Part shown: piece by piece, positions 1 to 9,063 of the stretch
Layout of the letters: each line of letters starts with the position of its first letter
Numbering within the stretch: position 1 is the first letter of the stretch
Origin: Rhodococcoides trifolii
Lineage (GTDB): Bacteria; Actinomycetota; Actinomycetes; Mycobacteriales; Mycobacteriaceae
Direction of reading: 5' to 3'
Length of the DNA stretch: 64,000 nucleotides
Assembly: GCF_014635345.1 (NCBI RefSeq)
Contig: NZ_BMCU01000001.1
Location: forward strand, 806,001 to 870,000
Position numbers and translations under genes: made by a program
Notes under the pieces: model-generated
What the model was told of the DNA's origin: nothing
Databases searched by the model: none
What the model saw: only the letters and a program-made list of their open reading frames with translations

Positions 1-394
1 GTAGTTCCTCGCCCTGGATCTGCGCCTTGACGCCCTTGGGCCCCTCGTCGCGGATCTTCTTCGAGATCTTCTTGGCGTTCTCGGTGGTGATGCCCTGCAC
101 CAGGGTGCCGGTGATCTTGTACGTCTTGCCCGACTGCACCGGGTCCTCCGCCTCGAACGCCTTGAGCGAGATGTCGCGGCGAATCAGCTTCTCCTTGAAC
201 ACGTCGAGTGCGGCCTTGGCGCGCTCCTCTGCGTCGGCTGTGATGACGATCGCTTCCTCGCCGGACCACTCGATGGTGGCGCCGGTGTTGCGGAAGTCGA
301 AGCGCGTCGACAGCTCCTTGCCGGCCTGGTTCAGGGCGTTGTCGACCTCTTGACGGTCCACTTTGCTCACGACGTCGAACGACGAGTCGGCCAC
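1..394 (-). CDS. yajQ: YajQ-family nucleotide-binding protein, N-terminal part
   Basis: Only the first 131 or so residues are inside the window; the gene runs off the left edge (family length is about 160). The N-terminus reads [19 protein letters not shown], followed by a [19 protein letters not shown] stretch that is characteristic of YajQ. The GTG start at 394 follows a GAAGGAG ribosome site. YajQ proteins bind nucleotides, and some homologues bind cyclic di-GMP or tRNA; the role in actinobacteria is not settled. A membrane diguanylate cyclase at 14760 is the only other obvious cyclic di-GMP gene in the window. The gene is divergent from the tRNA-Tyr gene. Family call is firm, function is not. 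Confidence 0.93.
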   Translation of the reverse strand, partial: MADSSFDVVSKVDRQEVDNALNQAGKELSTRFDFRNTGATIEWSGEEAIVITADAEERAKAALDVFKEKLIRRDISLKAFEAEDPVQSGKTYKITGTLVQGITTENAKKISKKIRDEGPKGVKAQIQGEEL

Positions 395-522
395 CGAATA
401 CTCCTTCGACAATAGGGTCTACGAAACACTGATCCAGGAACAACGCACGACGGTAGCTGATCAGCCGGTTTGCGTTGAAGGGGATAGCGCGTTGTACAGT
501 TCTCCAGCGCGCAGGCGCACCC

Positions 523-605
523 GGCAGATTGCCCGAGCGGCCAATGGGAGCGGACTGTAAATCCGTCGGCTTATGCCTACGTAGGTTCGAATCCTACATC
601 TGCCA
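523..605 (+). tRNA. tRNA-Tyr (anticodon GTA)
   Basis: Class II tRNA of 83 bases with a long variable arm. The 7-bp acceptor stem pairs GGCAGAT (523-529) with ATCTGCC (598-604), and the discriminator base is A605. The anticodon GTA is at 557-559 in the loop CTGTAAA. The T-loop GTTCGAATC is intact and CCA is not encoded. A stem-loop follows at 611-645. Confidence 0.97.
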
Positions 606-610
606 CACAC

Positions 611-645
611 GTCAGCCCCGTCAGGAATTTCCTGGCGGGGCTGAC
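611..645 (+). terminator. Stem-loop after tRNA-Tyr
   Basis: A 15-bp stem (GTCAGCCCCGTCAGG against CCTGGCGGGGCTGAC, one G-U pair) with a 5-base AATTT loop begins 6 bases after the tRNA. The 3' side lacks a long T run (GTTGTAA), as is common for actinobacterial terminators. Confidence 0.75.
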
Positions 646-741
646 GTTGTAAGAGGGGTGTGAGCAGCCGGTTTGTCCCTGAGTCCCCACACTGTGTAAC
701 CTTCGGAAGGCTTCGGCGCGGTTTTCGATGCGCTGAACCAT

Positions 742-814
742 GCCCCCTTAGCTCAGTCGGTAGAGCGTTTCCATGGTAAGGAAAAGGTCAACGGTTCGAT
801 TCCGTTAGGGGGCT
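742..814 (+). tRNA. tRNA-Thr (anticodon GGT)
   Basis: A 73-base cloverleaf. Acceptor arms GCCCCCT (742-748) and AGGGGGC (807-813) pair fully and the discriminator is T814. The D arm is GCTCAGTCGGTAGAGC and the T arm contains GGTTCGATTCC. The anticodon GGT is at 775-777. It lies just upstream of tRNA-Met, the usual order before rpmG in this bacterial group. Confidence 0.97.
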
Positions 815-849
815 CGCGGGACCGAGCGCCGGCCGGCGTCCGGCACCGA

Positions 850-922
850 GGCGGTGTAGCTCAGTCGGTAGAGCAAACGACTCATAATCGTTGTGTCGCC
901 GGTTCAAGTCCGGCCATCGCTA
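850..922 (+). tRNA. tRNA-Met, elongator (anticodon CAT)
   Basis: A 73-base cloverleaf with anticodon CAT at 883-885. Acceptor arms GGCGGTG (850-856) and CATCGCT (915-921) pair with two G-U pairs. A paired first base and the absence of the three G-C pairs at the base of the anticodon stem point to the elongator rather than the initiator. Confidence 0.95.
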
Positions 923-1033
923 CACACGAGAACTTCGCTGCTGCTGCGCGCGACGAAGTGAGTACTGCAGACCGGCGCAGCACCCGCCCAGCGCTAGATC
1001 CGACAAACGCTATATCCGAAAGCAGGCATCGCA

Positions 1034-1201
1034 ATGGCCTCCTCCACAGACGTTCGCCCCAAGATCACCTTGGCGTGTGAGCAGTGCAAGCACCGCAACT
1101 ACATCACCAAGAAGAACCGTCGTAACGATCCCGACCGGCTCGAGATCAAGAAGTTCTGCCCGAACTGCGGAACGCATCGCGCGCACCGCGAATCGCGCTG
1201 A
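1034..1201 (+). CDS. rpmG: Ribosomal protein bL33
   Basis: A 55-residue protein starting [18 protein letters not shown]. It carries the two zinc-ribbon pairs CEQC and CPNC seen in the cysteine-containing form of bL33, a component of the large ribosomal subunit. The rest is basic, with [20 protein letters not shown], the family core. The ATG at 1034 is the only sensible start. It lies 13 bases upstream of hadA, the same rpmG-hadA link found in mycobacteria. The gene is short and easily missed. Confidence 0.97.
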   Translation: MASSTDVRPKITLACEQCKHRNYITKKNRRNDPDRLEIKKFCPNCGTHRAHRESR

Positions 1202-1214
1202 CCTTCCCTCTCTG

Positions 1215-1754
1215 GTGACCTCCGCGTCCACGGTCGACGAGACCGAGAGTCCCGCCGAGCACGCGCTCAGGATGGTCGGGCATCACTACCGGATGCCCGA
1301 CTTCTACGAGGTCGGCCGCGAGAAGATTCGTGAGTACGCACGCTCGGTGCAGGACGGCCACGCCGTGCACTACGACGAGCAGGCAGCCAAGGATCTCGGG
1401 TACGACGGGCTGATCGCGCCTCTGACTTTCGTGTCGATCGTCGGTGTCATGGCGCAGAAGGCCATGTTCGACACGGTGATCAAGGGCTACGACGTCAGCC
1501 AGATCATGCAGGCCGATCAGCGGCTCGAGTTCCACCACCCGATTCGCACCGGCGACCACCTGATGGTCGACGTGTACCTCGAATCGTTCCGCCAGATGGG
1601 CGGCAGCGACATCTTCATCACCAAGAACATCATCTCGAACGCATCCGGCGAGGCAGTCGTGTCGTCCTGGACCACCCTGGTTGCTCGCACCGGGGGAGCG
1701 TCGGACGTCTCCTACATGGACACGGTCAAGGGAGTGATGATGCATGAGCTGTAA
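1215..1754 (+). CDS. hadA: (3R)-hydroxyacyl-ACP dehydratase subunit HadA
   Basis: A 179-residue MaoC/hot-dog protein, the structural partner of HadB in the dehydration step of the FAS-II cycle that extends mycolic-acid chains. YEVGREKIREYARSV and the LIAPLTF segment match mycobacterial HadA (158 residues). HadA lacks the catalytic D-x4-H pair, which HadB supplies. The GTG start at 1215 is the first after rpmG, but no clear ribosome site precedes it. The ATG at 1272, at MVGHHYR, is an alternative that would bring the length to the family size. The 3' end overlaps hadB by 11 bases. Confidence 0.92.
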   Translation: MTSASTVDETESPAEHALRMVGHHYRMPDFYEVGREKIREYARSVQDGHAVHYDEQAAKDLGYDGLIAPLTFVSIVGVMAQKAMFDTVIKGYDVSQIMQADQRLEFHHPIRTGDHLMVDVYLESFRQMGGSDIFITKNIISNASGEAVVSSWTTLVARTGGASDVSYMDTVKGVMMHEL

Positions 1755-2172
1755 GAAGCTGTCCGACGTGTCCGTCGGTGACGACCTTCCCGACCGGACG
1801 TACGAACTCACCCGCGGCGACCTCGTGAACTACGCCGGGGTGTCCGGGGACCCCAACCCGATCCACTGGAGCGATCCCGTCGCCAAGACGTTGGCCGGAT
1901 TGCCCACGGTCGTTGCCCACGGAATGCTGACCATGGGTCTCGGCGCCGGCTACGTCACGTCGTGGCTGGGCGATCCCGGTGCCGTCGCGGAGTACAACGT
2001 GCGATTCACCAGCCCGGTTCTCGTTCCCGAAACCTCGCCCGCGCAGGTCGAGTTCACCGGCAAGGTGAAGTCCCTGGACGCCGAGGCGAAGCAGGCCACC
2101 ATTGCGATCATCGCGAAGTTCGAAGGCAAGAAGATCTTCGGACGGGCCACGGCCACCGTCAACCTCGCCTGA
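1744..2172 (+). CDS. hadB: (3R)-hydroxyacyl-ACP dehydratase subunit HadB
   Basis: A 142-residue catalytic subunit of the HadAB dehydratase. The hydratase-2 motif DPNPIHWSD gives the catalytic Asp36 and His41 at the same positions as in M. tuberculosis HadB. HGMLTMGLGAGYV and EYNVRF are further family blocks. Translation is probably coupled to hadA through the 11-base overlap. In mycobacteria hadC follows; here the next gene is tRNA-Trp and no hadC-like frame lies in the 126-base gap, so a HadBC complex is not encoded at this locus. Confidence 0.95.
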   Translation: MSCKKLSDVSVGDDLPDRTYELTRGDLVNYAGVSGDPNPIHWSDPVAKTLAGLPTVVAHGMLTMGLGAGYVTSWLGDPGAVAEYNVRFTSPVLVPETSPAQVEFTGKVKSLDAEAKQATIAIIAKFEGKKIFGRATATVNLA

Positions 2173-2298
2173 CGATTTCATTCGTCACTGAGGGGTGCAG
2201 TACACTGAGATTTCTGGGGTTGCTCAGCGCTGCGCGCTGCCTGTAAGGAGGCGCGGAGGGTGTGTGATCCCGGAACGGCAGAGCTTCGGCACTGCCGG

Positions 2299-2371
<73 letters not shown>

Positions 2372-2419
2372 CCCTGGCACTCCCTGTGCGAGTGCACCCT
2401 GTGACGAGAGGAAGTTTCG

Positions 2420-2812
2420 GTGAGCGTGCGCGACGGCAGCTCCGACGGATCGGTCGATCCTGAGGGCACCGAGTCATCCACCGACGCTTCCGACGTCGCC
2501 AAACCCACGGGCAAGCGTCCGCGCCGCCGGCCTGCTGCCGCCGAGGCAGAGACCGCAGGCAAGTCGGTCGCCACCGCCAGCCGTGTCGAGAATCGGACAC
2601 GCAAGGAAGCCGCCCCGAAGCAGAACATCTTCAAGCGCCTGCGGAAGTTCTTCCGCGAGGTCGTGGCAGAACTGCGCAAGGTCATCTGGCCGAACCGCAA
2701 GCAGATGGTCACCTACACGATCGTGGTGGTCGTGTTCGTGACGTTCATGGTCGCCTACATCAGTGGGCTCGACCTGGCGTTCATCAAGGGCGTGACCTGG
2801 CTGTTCGGCTAG
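2420..2812 (+). CDS. secE: Preprotein translocase subunit SecE
   Basis: A 130-residue single-span protein of the SecYEG channel. A charged, low-complexity N-terminal extension of about 70 residues precedes the conserved amphipathic helix [15 protein letters not shown] and the membrane span from about residue 95 ([15 protein letters not shown]). The long extension is usual in actinobacteria, whereas most other short SecE proteins are about 60 residues. The GTG at 2420 follows GAGAGGAAG. It is the first gene of the secE-nusG-rplK-rplA series, with nusG 58 bases downstream. Confidence 0.95.
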   Translation: MSVRDGSSDGSVDPEGTESSTDASDVAKPTGKRPRRRPAAAEAETAGKSVATASRVENRTRKEAAPKQNIFKRLRKFFREVVAELRKVIWPNRKQMVTYTIVVVVFVTFMVAYISGLDLAFIKGVTWLFG

Positions 2813-2870
2813 TCCGAACGTAGGTTCGCCATCCACCACCGAAACGAGCAAGGAAGCGAGTGCACCTCAC

Positions 2871-3698
2871 GTGAGCGCACCCCACAACGATTCCGTCGAG
2901 ATCGCCGCAGTCGACGCGGACATCGAGGCCACCAAGCAGGGCCTCGAAGCGGAGAAGGCTGCTCAGGACCGCGAGATCGACGAGGCGATCGCCGAAGATG
3001 TCGCCGCCGCAACCGGTGCCGAGTCCGACCAGGCCGACTCCGACGTGAGCGTCGACGAGACGCCCATCGATGCCGAGCCCGCCGATCCCGTCGCCGAGAT
3101 GAAGGCTGCGCTTCACCGTGCGCCCGGTGACTGGTACGTCATCCACAGCTACGCCGGATACGAGAACAAGGTCAAGGCCAACCTCGAGACCCGCGTTCAG
3201 AACCTCGACGTCGGTGACTACATCTTCCAGGTGGAAGTACCCACCGAAGAGGTCACCGAGATCAAGAACGGTCAGCGCAAGCAGGTCAACCGCAAGGTTC
3301 TGCCCGGCTACATCCTCGTTCGCATGGAGCTCAACGACGAGTCGTGGGGCGCGGTGCGCAACACACCCGGCGTCACCGGCTTCGTGGGCGCCACCTCGCG
3401 CCCGTCGCCGCTGACCATCAACGAGGTCGTCAAGTTTCTCCTCCCGCAGGAAGAGAAGAAGAAGGTCACCGCCGGTGGCGGCGCCGCAGAGGTGTCGTCC
3501 GACGGCACGTCGAAGCCGACCATCGAGGTCGACTTCGAGGTCGGCGAGTCGGTCACCGTCATGGACGGCCCGTTCGCGACCCTGCCCGCCAGCATCAGCG
3601 AGGTCAACGCCGAGTCGCAGAAGCTCAAGGTGCTGGTCTCGATCTTCGGCCGCGAAACACCGGTCGAGCTGAACTTCACGCAGGTCGCGAAGATCTAA
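2871..3698 (+). CDS. nusG: Transcription termination/antitermination factor NusG
   Basis: A 275-residue protein with an acidic, probably disordered N-terminus (about residues 1-80), the NGN domain from about residue 83 ([16 protein letters not shown] to the [15 protein letters not shown] block) and a C-terminal KOW domain ([18 protein letters not shown]). NusG binds RNA polymerase and links it to Rho or the ribosome. The acidic leader is typical of actinobacterial NusG and makes it longer than the 181-residue E. coli protein. GTG start at 2871 with AGGAAG upstream at a rather long spacing. rplK follows 28 bases downstream. Confidence 0.96.
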   Translation: MSAPHNDSVEIAAVDADIEATKQGLEAEKAAQDREIDEAIAEDVAAATGAESDQADSDVSVDETPIDAEPADPVAEMKAALHRAPGDWYVIHSYAGYENKVKANLETRVQNLDVGDYIFQVEVPTEEVTEIKNGQRKQVNRKVLPGYILVRMELNDESWGAVRNTPGVTGFVGATSRPSPLTINEVVKFLLPQEEKKKVTAGGGAAEVSSDGTSKPTIEVDFEVGESVTVMDGPFATLPASISEVNAESQKLKVLVSIFGRETPVELNFTQVAKI

Positions 3699-3726
3699 AT
3701 CCCCACAACGAAACAAGGAAAGACAG

Positions 3727-4161
3727 ATGCCCCCCAAGAAGAAGAAGCTAGCCGGGATCATCAAGCTTCAGATCCAGGCCGGCGCCGCAAACCCGGCACC
3801 GCCCGTGGGCCCCGCCCTCGGTCAGCACGGCGTCAACATCATGGAGTTCTGCAAGCAGTACAACGCTGCGACCGAGTCGCAGCGCGGCAACGTCGTGCCG
3901 GTGGAGATCTCGGTCTACGAAGACCGCTCCTTCGACTTCAAGCTGAAGACTCCTCCCGCTGCGAAGCTGCTGCTCAAGGCAGCCGGCGTCGCCAAGGGTT
4001 CGGGTGAGCCGCACAAGACCAAGGTCGCCAAGGTGACGATGGACCAGGTGCGCGACATCGCCAAGACCAAGCAGGAAGACCTCAACGCGAACGACATCGA
4101 CCAGGCCGCGAAGATCATCGCCGGTACTGCACGGTCGATGGGCATCACCGTCGAGGGCTAG
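3727..4161 (+). CDS. rplK: Ribosomal protein uL11
   Basis: A 144-residue protein of the GTPase-associated centre of the large subunit. The N-terminal domain carries [20 protein letters not shown] with the paired prolines that form the thiostrepton site. The C-terminal rRNA-binding domain ends in [14 protein letters not shown]. The ATG at 3727 is preceded by AAGGAAAGAC. It is followed by rplA after 76 bases, the usual L11-L1 pair. Confidence 0.97.
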
Positions 4162-4237
4162 AACAACACAGCAGCTGTGGGAGGGCCGGCCAGGCCTGTC
4201 AACCACAACCTTCACGAACCAACGAACGGAATTTTCA

Positions 4238-4954
4238 ATGGCAAAGCGCAGCAAGGCCTACGAGGCCGCAGCAGCAAAGATCGACAAGGACGAGCTGTAC
4301 TCGCCGCTCGCCGCAGCGAAGCTCGCGAAGGACACCGCGTCGAGCAAGTTCGACCCCACCGTCGAGGTCGCAGTCCGTCTGGGCGTCGACCCCCGCAAGG
4401 CAGATCAGATGGTGCGCGGCACCGTCAACCTCCCCCACGGAACCGGTAAGACCGCACGCGTGATCGTGTTCGCCGCCGGCGCCAAGGCCGACGAAGCGAC
4501 CGCCGCCGGAGCCGACGCCGTGGGCGCCGAGGACCTGATCGAGCGGATCCAGGGTGGGTGGCTCGACTTCGACGCCGCCATCGCGACTCCCGACCAGATG
4601 GCCAAGGTCGGCCGTATCGCCCGCGTCCTCGGACCGCGTGGCCTGATGCCGAACCCGAAGACGGGCACGGTCACCACCGACGTGACCAAGGCTGTCAGCG
4701 ACATCAAGGGCGGAAAGATCAACTTCCGCGTCGACAAGCAGGCCAACCTGCACTTCGTGATCGGCAAGGCGTCGTTCGACGACACCAAGCTGGTCGAGAA
4801 CTACGGCGCCGCGCTGGACGAGATCCTGCGCGCGAAGCCGTCGTCGGCGAAGGGCCGCTACGTCAAGAAGGTCACGGTCTCGACCACCACCGGACCGGGC
4901 ATCCCGGTGGACCCGAACCGTACCCGCAACCTCCTCGAGGATGCAGAAGCGTAA
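4238..4954 (+). CDS. rplA: Ribosomal protein uL1
   Basis: A 238-residue protein that builds the L1 stalk and, in many bacteria, represses its own rplK-rplA transcript. The signature block [20 protein letters not shown] is present, as is [15 protein letters not shown]. The ATG at 4238 fits the family N-terminus [15 protein letters not shown]. The gene ends 12 bases before a strong hairpin terminator, which closes the secE-nusG-rplK-rplA unit. Confidence 0.97.
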   Translation: MAKRSKAYEAAAAKIDKDELYSPLAAAKLAKDTASSKFDPTVEVAVRLGVDPRKADQMVRGTVNLPHGTGKTARVIVFAAGAKADEATAAGADAVGAEDLIERIQGGWLDFDAAIATPDQMAKVGRIARVLGPRGLMPNPKTGTVTTDVTKAVSDIKGGKINFRVDKQANLHFVIGKASFDDTKLVENYGAALDEILRAKPSSAKGRYVKKVTVSTTTGPGIPVDPNRTRNLLEDAEA

Positions 4955-4966
4955 GTAGTTCTGCAC

Positions 4967-5001
4967 AAAAAGGCCGGCACCCGTGAGGGTGCCGGCCTTT
5001 T
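4967..5001 (+). terminator. Rho-independent terminator of the rplK-rplA unit
   Basis: An 11-bp G+C-rich stem, GGCCGGCACCC against GGGTGCCGGCC, with a GTGA loop. It is flanked by AAAAA on the left and TTTT on the right, so it can work in both directions. The leftward gene ending at 5039 may share it. Confidence 0.92.
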
Positions 5002-5038
5002 GTGCGCCCGACCCACCGCAACCCGGACCCACCGCGTT

Positions 5039-6796
5039 CTACACGGACCTCGCATGCGCGGGCACCTCGTAGTAGTCACCCCACTGGGTGGCGAGGAAGT
5101 CGAGCAGCCCCCGCAGGCCGGTATGTGCGGGTTCCGTTGTCCGCCAGGCGACGTGGCCATCCGGTCGTACGAGAACCGCCCCGTCCGTTCCCACTTCGTA
5201 GAGGTCCACTGCGGAATCGTCCGAGATCTCGACCGCCGTCACGCCGGGGGCGGGAACGGAAGCACCGGAAACGGCTGCCGACCACTGACCTCCGGAACCA
5301 GATGGCCCACCGAAGGTGAACAGCGACAGCCGGTTCGGGTCCAGTGCGTCGTGCGCGGCCACCGATCGACCGTCGACGCTCAGCATGGCGTGCGGGAGGC
5401 GAGCACCGGGGTAGGTGGTGGGGAAATAGTCGACCACGTCCTCCGACGGTTTGGCGGCGTGATCGTGCGCCACGAGTGGACTGTCGTAGAGGTAACCGAA
5501 CTGCAGACCTGTCGACACGAAGTGCTCGACCTGATCGGGGATGGCTTCGGCGATGTCCGCTCGCAACTTCGTCGAGCCGGGTGCGTCACGGTTCAACCGC
5601 TGCGACCGCTTCGTCTGCCCACGCGTCGCGGCCGTCGCGATCGGCGCAGCCACGGCGCCGGGGACCCAGCTCAGCGGCCTACGCGCCATCGCCCTCGTAG
5701 CCTTGGCGAGCATCGCGTTGGTGATCCCCACCCGCTTGCCGATCTCGTCCAACTTGAAGTGGTTGGCCACACTTTGATCCGCGAATTTCTCGACTGCTGG
5801 CCGACGTTCGGTGTCGTAGGTGTCGAGCAGCGCCGGTGACGCGGCGCCGGAGAGGACGGCATCGAGTTTCCACGCCAGGTTGTGTGCGTCCTGCACCCCG
5901 GAGTTGAGGCCGAAGCCGCCGGTGTGCGGGAAGCGATGGGCGGCGTCTCCGAGCAAAAGGAGACGGTCGTCGCGGAACCGGTCGGCGAGCTGCGACGTCA
6001 TGACCCAGGTACCGGTGGATTCGAGCTCGAAGTCTTTCTCACCCAACACGGTCGGCAGCGTGCGGAGCCAGAACCGCCGGCTGTCGCTCGCGATCTCCTG
6101 CGCAGGATGCAGATACGCGGTCATCAGGATGTAGCGATGGTCGGCGTGTGCGATCAGCACGCCGCACAGCTCGGGCGTGTAGATCCATGAGAGAAGAGGT
6201 CGAGCGTCGTCGGGGAAGAGCGTCTTCGACGTGAAGAACGCGCTACCCATGTTCGCGAGTACCGGACCGGTCATGGTGATGCCGGCGGCATCGCGGATGG
6301 CGCTGTTGGCGCCGTCGCACGCCAGTAGGTACCGAGCGCCGAGCTGATCGCGTATCGCCCGAGAAGGGTCGACGTCGACTCCACGTCGGAAGTCGACCAG
6401 AGGTTCGGCCTCGAGTGCCTGCCACAGTGTCGGCATCAGGATGTGCTGCCCGATGTGCGAGACCATGAACGGGCTCTGGCTCTCGACGACGGCTTTGCGT
6501 TCGGGGTCCGACAGTAGATCGATGGACCCGATCGCTCGATCGTCCAGGTCGCCGTACCAGCTGATCAGGTTCACCGTCTCGTGCGGCGGCGACAGCGCAG
6601 CGATCGACGTCGCGAGCTCGGGGCTGTAGCTGGTCCAGATTTCGAGGCTGCGGGCGTTGATCACGTGTGCGGCCGGGTGGAACAGGGGCGACTCGCGGCG
6701 CTCGTGCACGGTGGTGGCAATACCTCTGCGCGCCAACAGAAGTGCCGCGGTGGCGCCGGCCGGTCCGGCTCCGACGACGGCGACGGGTGCACTCAT
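5039..6796 (-). CDS. FAD-dependent aromatic monooxygenase (PheA/TfdB-like)
   Basis: A 585-residue group A flavoprotein hydroxylase. It has the N-terminal dinucleotide motif VVGAGPAGATAALLLARRG, the DG motif LLACDGANSAIRD and the second FAD motif LLLGDAAHRFPHTGGFGLN, in that order. These enzymes use NAD(P)H and O2 to add a hydroxyl group to phenolic rings. A C-terminal domain of about 150 residues resembles the thioredoxin-like tail of phenol hydroxylases. The ATG at 6796 overlaps the upstream gene stop by 4 bases (ATGA), so the two are translationally coupled. Position as last gene of an operon with an extradiol-type dioxygenase suggests it makes the catechol-type substrate. The exact phenol cannot be told. 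Confidence 0.88.
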   Translation of the reverse strand: MSAPVAVVGAGPAGATAALLLARRGIATTVHERRESPLFHPAAHVINARSLEIWTSYSPELATSIAALSPPHETVNLISWYGDLDDRAIGSIDLLSDPERKAVVESQSPFMVSHIGQHILMPTLWQALEAEPLVDFRRGVDVDPSRAIRDQLGARYLLACDGANSAIRDAAGITMTGPVLANMGSAFFTSKTLFPDDARPLLSWIYTPELCGVLIAHADHRYILMTAYLHPAQEIASDSRRFWLRTLPTVLGEKDFELESTGTWVMTSQLADRFRDDRLLLLGDAAHRFPHTGGFGLNSGVQDAHNLAWKLDAVLSGAASPALLDTYDTERRPAVEKFADQSVANHFKLDEIGKRVGITNAMLAKATRAMARRPLSWVPGAVAAPIATAATRGQTKRSQRLNRDAPGSTKLRADIAEAIPDQVEHFVSTGLQFGYLYDSPLVAHDHAAKPSEDVVDYFPTTYPGARLPHAMLSVDGRSVAAHDALDPNRLSLFTFGGPSGSGGQWSAAVSGASVPAPGVTAVEISDDSAVDLYEVGTDGAVLVRPDGHVAWRTTEPAHTGLRGLLDFLATQWGDYYEVPAHARSV

Positions 6797-7719
6797 CGAA
6801 CCACCGTTTCCTGGGTCCCCAGGTCGATGGATCCGTCTGCGGTGCGGATGCTCGCGGTGACGACATCGTCGACGGACAGGTACTTCGGGTTCTTCGCCTG
6901 TCGACCGAAGAAGAACTTCCACTTCAGAGACGGGGGAATCAACTCACCGAGCTTCTGCACGATCTTCGGTGGCGCCGAGATGGCCGTGCCGATCGGAGTT
7001 CCGGTCAGCAGTACGTCCCCTGCAGTCATGTATTGGAAGGCCGCGAGCCTGGTGAGTGCGTCGGCGGGCGGGGTGATGAGGTCGTCGCCGATGGTCTGGT
7101 CCTGCCGGGTGTCGCCGTTGACCGCCAGCGTCATGTGCAGATCGGGAATGCGGCGCAGTTCGTCGGCGTCGAGCAGTACCAGTCGAGGGCCGAGCGGAGT
7201 GAACGTCGGGTACGACTTGCTCTCGTACACTTGCACTTTGGTCAGCTGTACCTCGCGGGCCGACACGTCGTTGGCTACCACGACACCCGCGACGTACTGG
7301 TGCAGGTTCTCCTGCGTGACCGTCGTTCCGATCTCGATGTCCGCGCCCACGACGATTCCCAACTCGATCTCGTAGTCGAGTAGAGCGACATGTGCCGGCT
7401 GCCTGATCGGGTCCAGCGGACCGCTGATCGACGCGGAGGATTTCCGAAAGAACGTCGGCTGCAGTGTGTCCGGGTCTGCTCCGGTGTCGAGCGCGTGCGA
7501 TCGGTAGTTGAGCAGCTGGGCCACGACTCGGCACGGTGCCGTGACCGGCGAGACGAGTTCGAGCTCGCCGACGTCGACCCCGTCGCCGTCGGCGGCCGAG
7601 ATTGCGGCACGGTCGGCGAGCAACTCCTTGGTGGTCGACGCCGCCGTGTCGATACGTACCGCTGTGTCGCCGTCGAGACGCCACCAGGCGTCGACCGTTC
7701 GAATCACGCTGACAGACAT
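6793..7719 (-). CDS. Fumarylacetoacetate hydrolase-family protein
   Basis: A 308-residue FAH-fold protein. The metal-binding carboxylates are visible as Glu117 and Glu119 (LLDYEIELGIV) and Asp151 (VVANDVSARE). Relatives hydrolyse or decarboxylate ring-fission products such as acylpyruvates or 2-hydroxyhepta-dienedioates, so it probably acts after the dioxygenase encoded just upstream. The start at 7719 follows TAGGGGG. It sits 11 bases after the dioxygenase stop and shares a 4-base overlap with the monooxygenase. Specific substrate is inferred from context only. Confidence 0.9.
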   Translation of the reverse strand: MSVSVIRTVDAWWRLDGDTAVRIDTAASTTKELLADRAAISAADGDGVDVGELELVSPVTAPCRVVAQLLNYRSHALDTGADPDTLQPTFFRKSSASISGPLDPIRQPAHVALLDYEIELGIVVGADIEIGTTVTQENLHQYVAGVVVANDVSAREVQLTKVQVYESKSYPTFTPLGPRLVLLDADELRRIPDLHMTLAVNGDTRQDQTIGDDLITPPADALTRLAAFQYMTAGDVLLTGTPIGTAISAPPKIVQKLGELIPPSLKWKFFFGRQAKNPKYLSVDDVVTASIRTADGSIDLGTQETVVR

Positions 7720-7730
7720 CGAAATTCCCC

Positions 7731-8336
7731 CTACAAGGTTTTGGGTGTGATGGTCTTCTTGTTCGCGATCACCGGGTGACCCGGCCGCGTCCCAGCCTCA
7801 CGTCGCCGAAGTTCCTCGTGGGGGACGCCGTTGCGCAGCTGACTCAGCAGGTATTCCGGGTCGATGTTCACACCGATCGGATTGCGGGCGAACTCGTCGG
7901 TGAAGAAGAAGGCCGACGTGTGTTCGGGATCGAAGTTCTCGACCTGGAACTCGAGCCTGATGCCGTCCGGATCCTCGTAGTACAGAGAGATGGTCGGACC
8001 GTGATTGATGGACCAGACGGGCTCGATGCCGAGGCGCTTCAACCGAACGTAGTTCTCCAGCAACCGTTCCAGAGACACGAACGTCAGTGCGATGTGGTCG
8101 ATCCCGTACGCCTTCCGCTTGAGCTTGGCGAACGGGAACACGAACCTGACCGGTTTCGGAACCGCAATGAGAGCAAGGCGGTGCGACTCGTCGTCCCAGG
8201 TGAGGAACGTGATGCCCTCGTCCTGATACGCGATCGTCGCGCCGAAGACCGTGGAGTACCACCGGACCATCTCGTCGGTGCGGGCCGTCTTGACCACCCA
8301 GTGCGCAATGTAGTCGGGTGCAACGGACGTCGTCAT
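7731..8336 (-). CDS. VOC-superfamily extradiol-type ring-cleavage dioxygenase
   Basis: A 201-residue protein of the glyoxalase/extradiol dioxygenase superfamily. Candidate iron ligands are His12 (AHWVVKT), His81 (IDHIALT) and Glu129 (IRLEFQVENF), the 2-His-1-carboxylate set. EDPDGIRLEF is the usual terminal strand. The single-module-pair size is smaller than the 290-310 residues of BphC or XylE, so a small type I enzyme or a non-dioxygenase VOC protein are both possible. The ATG at 8336 has an excellent AGGAGG site. It is the first gene of the leftward operon and is divergent from the TetR gene across two palindromes. Confidence 0.82.
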   Translation of the reverse strand: MTTSVAPDYIAHWVVKTARTDEMVRWYSTVFGATIAYQDEGITFLTWDDESHRLALIAVPKPVRFVFPFAKLKRKAYGIDHIALTFVSLERLLENYVRLKRLGIEPVWSINHGPTISLYYEDPDGIRLEFQVENFDPEHTSAFFFTDEFARNPIGVNIDPEYLLSQLRNGVPHEELRRREAGTRPGHPVIANKKTITPKTL

Positions 8337-8384
8337 GAAAAACCTCCTGTCAGCGACTCTGCCGGACTCCTACGGTAGCCATTT

Positions 8385-8418
8385 TTGACTGACAGTCAAG
8401 AAATTGATCGACGGTCAG
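8385..8418. promoter_or_regulatory. Double palindromic operator between dioxygenase operon and tetR
   Basis: A perfect 15-bp dyad TTGACTGACAGTCAA (8385-8399, 7-bp arms, 1-base spacer) is followed by a second copy TTGATCGACGGTCAG (8404-8418) that matches it at 11 of 15 positions. The centres are 19 bp apart, about two helix turns. The first dyad embeds a TTGACT -35-like hexamer on each strand. This is the classic geometry for a TetR dimer pair that shuts both divergent promoters. Confidence 0.75.
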
Positions 8419-8442
8419 TCGGGTCAACTACTGTCGAGGGCG

Positions 8443-9063
8443 ATGGCCACGAACAAGCCCGCCGGCTCCCCGTCGACACGACGCGCGTCGGCCCCGCGCC
8501 GCGACCGCAGACAGGCGCTGATCGACGCGGCAATCGAACTGATCGCAGAGGGTGCCGACGCCGACATCAGCGCGGCCGCCATCTCACGTCGCGCCGGCGT
8601 CGCACACGGTCTGCTCTTCTACTACTTCACCGACAAGAAGGGACTGGTCGGCGCCGCCTTGGCGGACATCTTGGGCACGCTCGCCGAGCACCAGGGTCCG
8701 CGACCGCACGAAGAAAGCCGGCGGGCTCGACTGGAAGGTTTCGTGCGCCGCCACGTCGAGTTCTTGGAGAACTACCGCGTCGCCTACAGCCGATTCGCGC
8801 GTGAGGGAGTGCTGGGCGACCCCGAGGTCGCCGACGCGCTGAACGACGCGCGCGCGAAGGGCGCGCTGCAGGTTGCGCGGCTGGCCGAGGTCGAGGAACC
8901 GCTCGGCACGGTCATGACCGCGGCAGTGAAGGGATGGGTGGGATTCCTCGACCGGACGGCCGACGAGTACTTCGACGACCCGGATTTCGAGATGGACCAG
9001 CTCGTGGCGCTGGCCGTCGACACGCTCCTCGCTGTCGTCGAGGCTGCTCGCCGTCTGAGCTGA
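8443..9063 (+). CDS. TetR-family transcriptional regulator
   Basis: A 206-residue protein with the TetR helix-turn-helix near the N-terminus (ALIDAAIELIAEGADADIS, then ISRRAGVAHGLLFYYFTDKKG) and a C-terminal ligand domain. The ATG at 8443 (preceded by GAGGG) is preferred over an upstream TTG at 8404, because the TTG lies inside the operator. It is divergent from the aromatic-type operon, whose product or substrate is the likely inducer. Downstream the E1-like enzyme follows after a 213-base gap that holds no recognisable gene. Confidence 0.92.
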   Translation: MATNKPAGSPSTRRASAPRRDRRQALIDAAIELIAEGADADISAAAISRRAGVAHGLLFYYFTDKKGLVGAALADILGTLAEHQGPRPHEESRRARLEGFVRRHVEFLENYRVAYSRFAREGVLGDPEVADALNDARAKGALQVARLAEVEEPLGTVMTAAVKGWVGFLDRTADEYFDDPDFEMDQLVALAVDTLLAVVEAARRLS

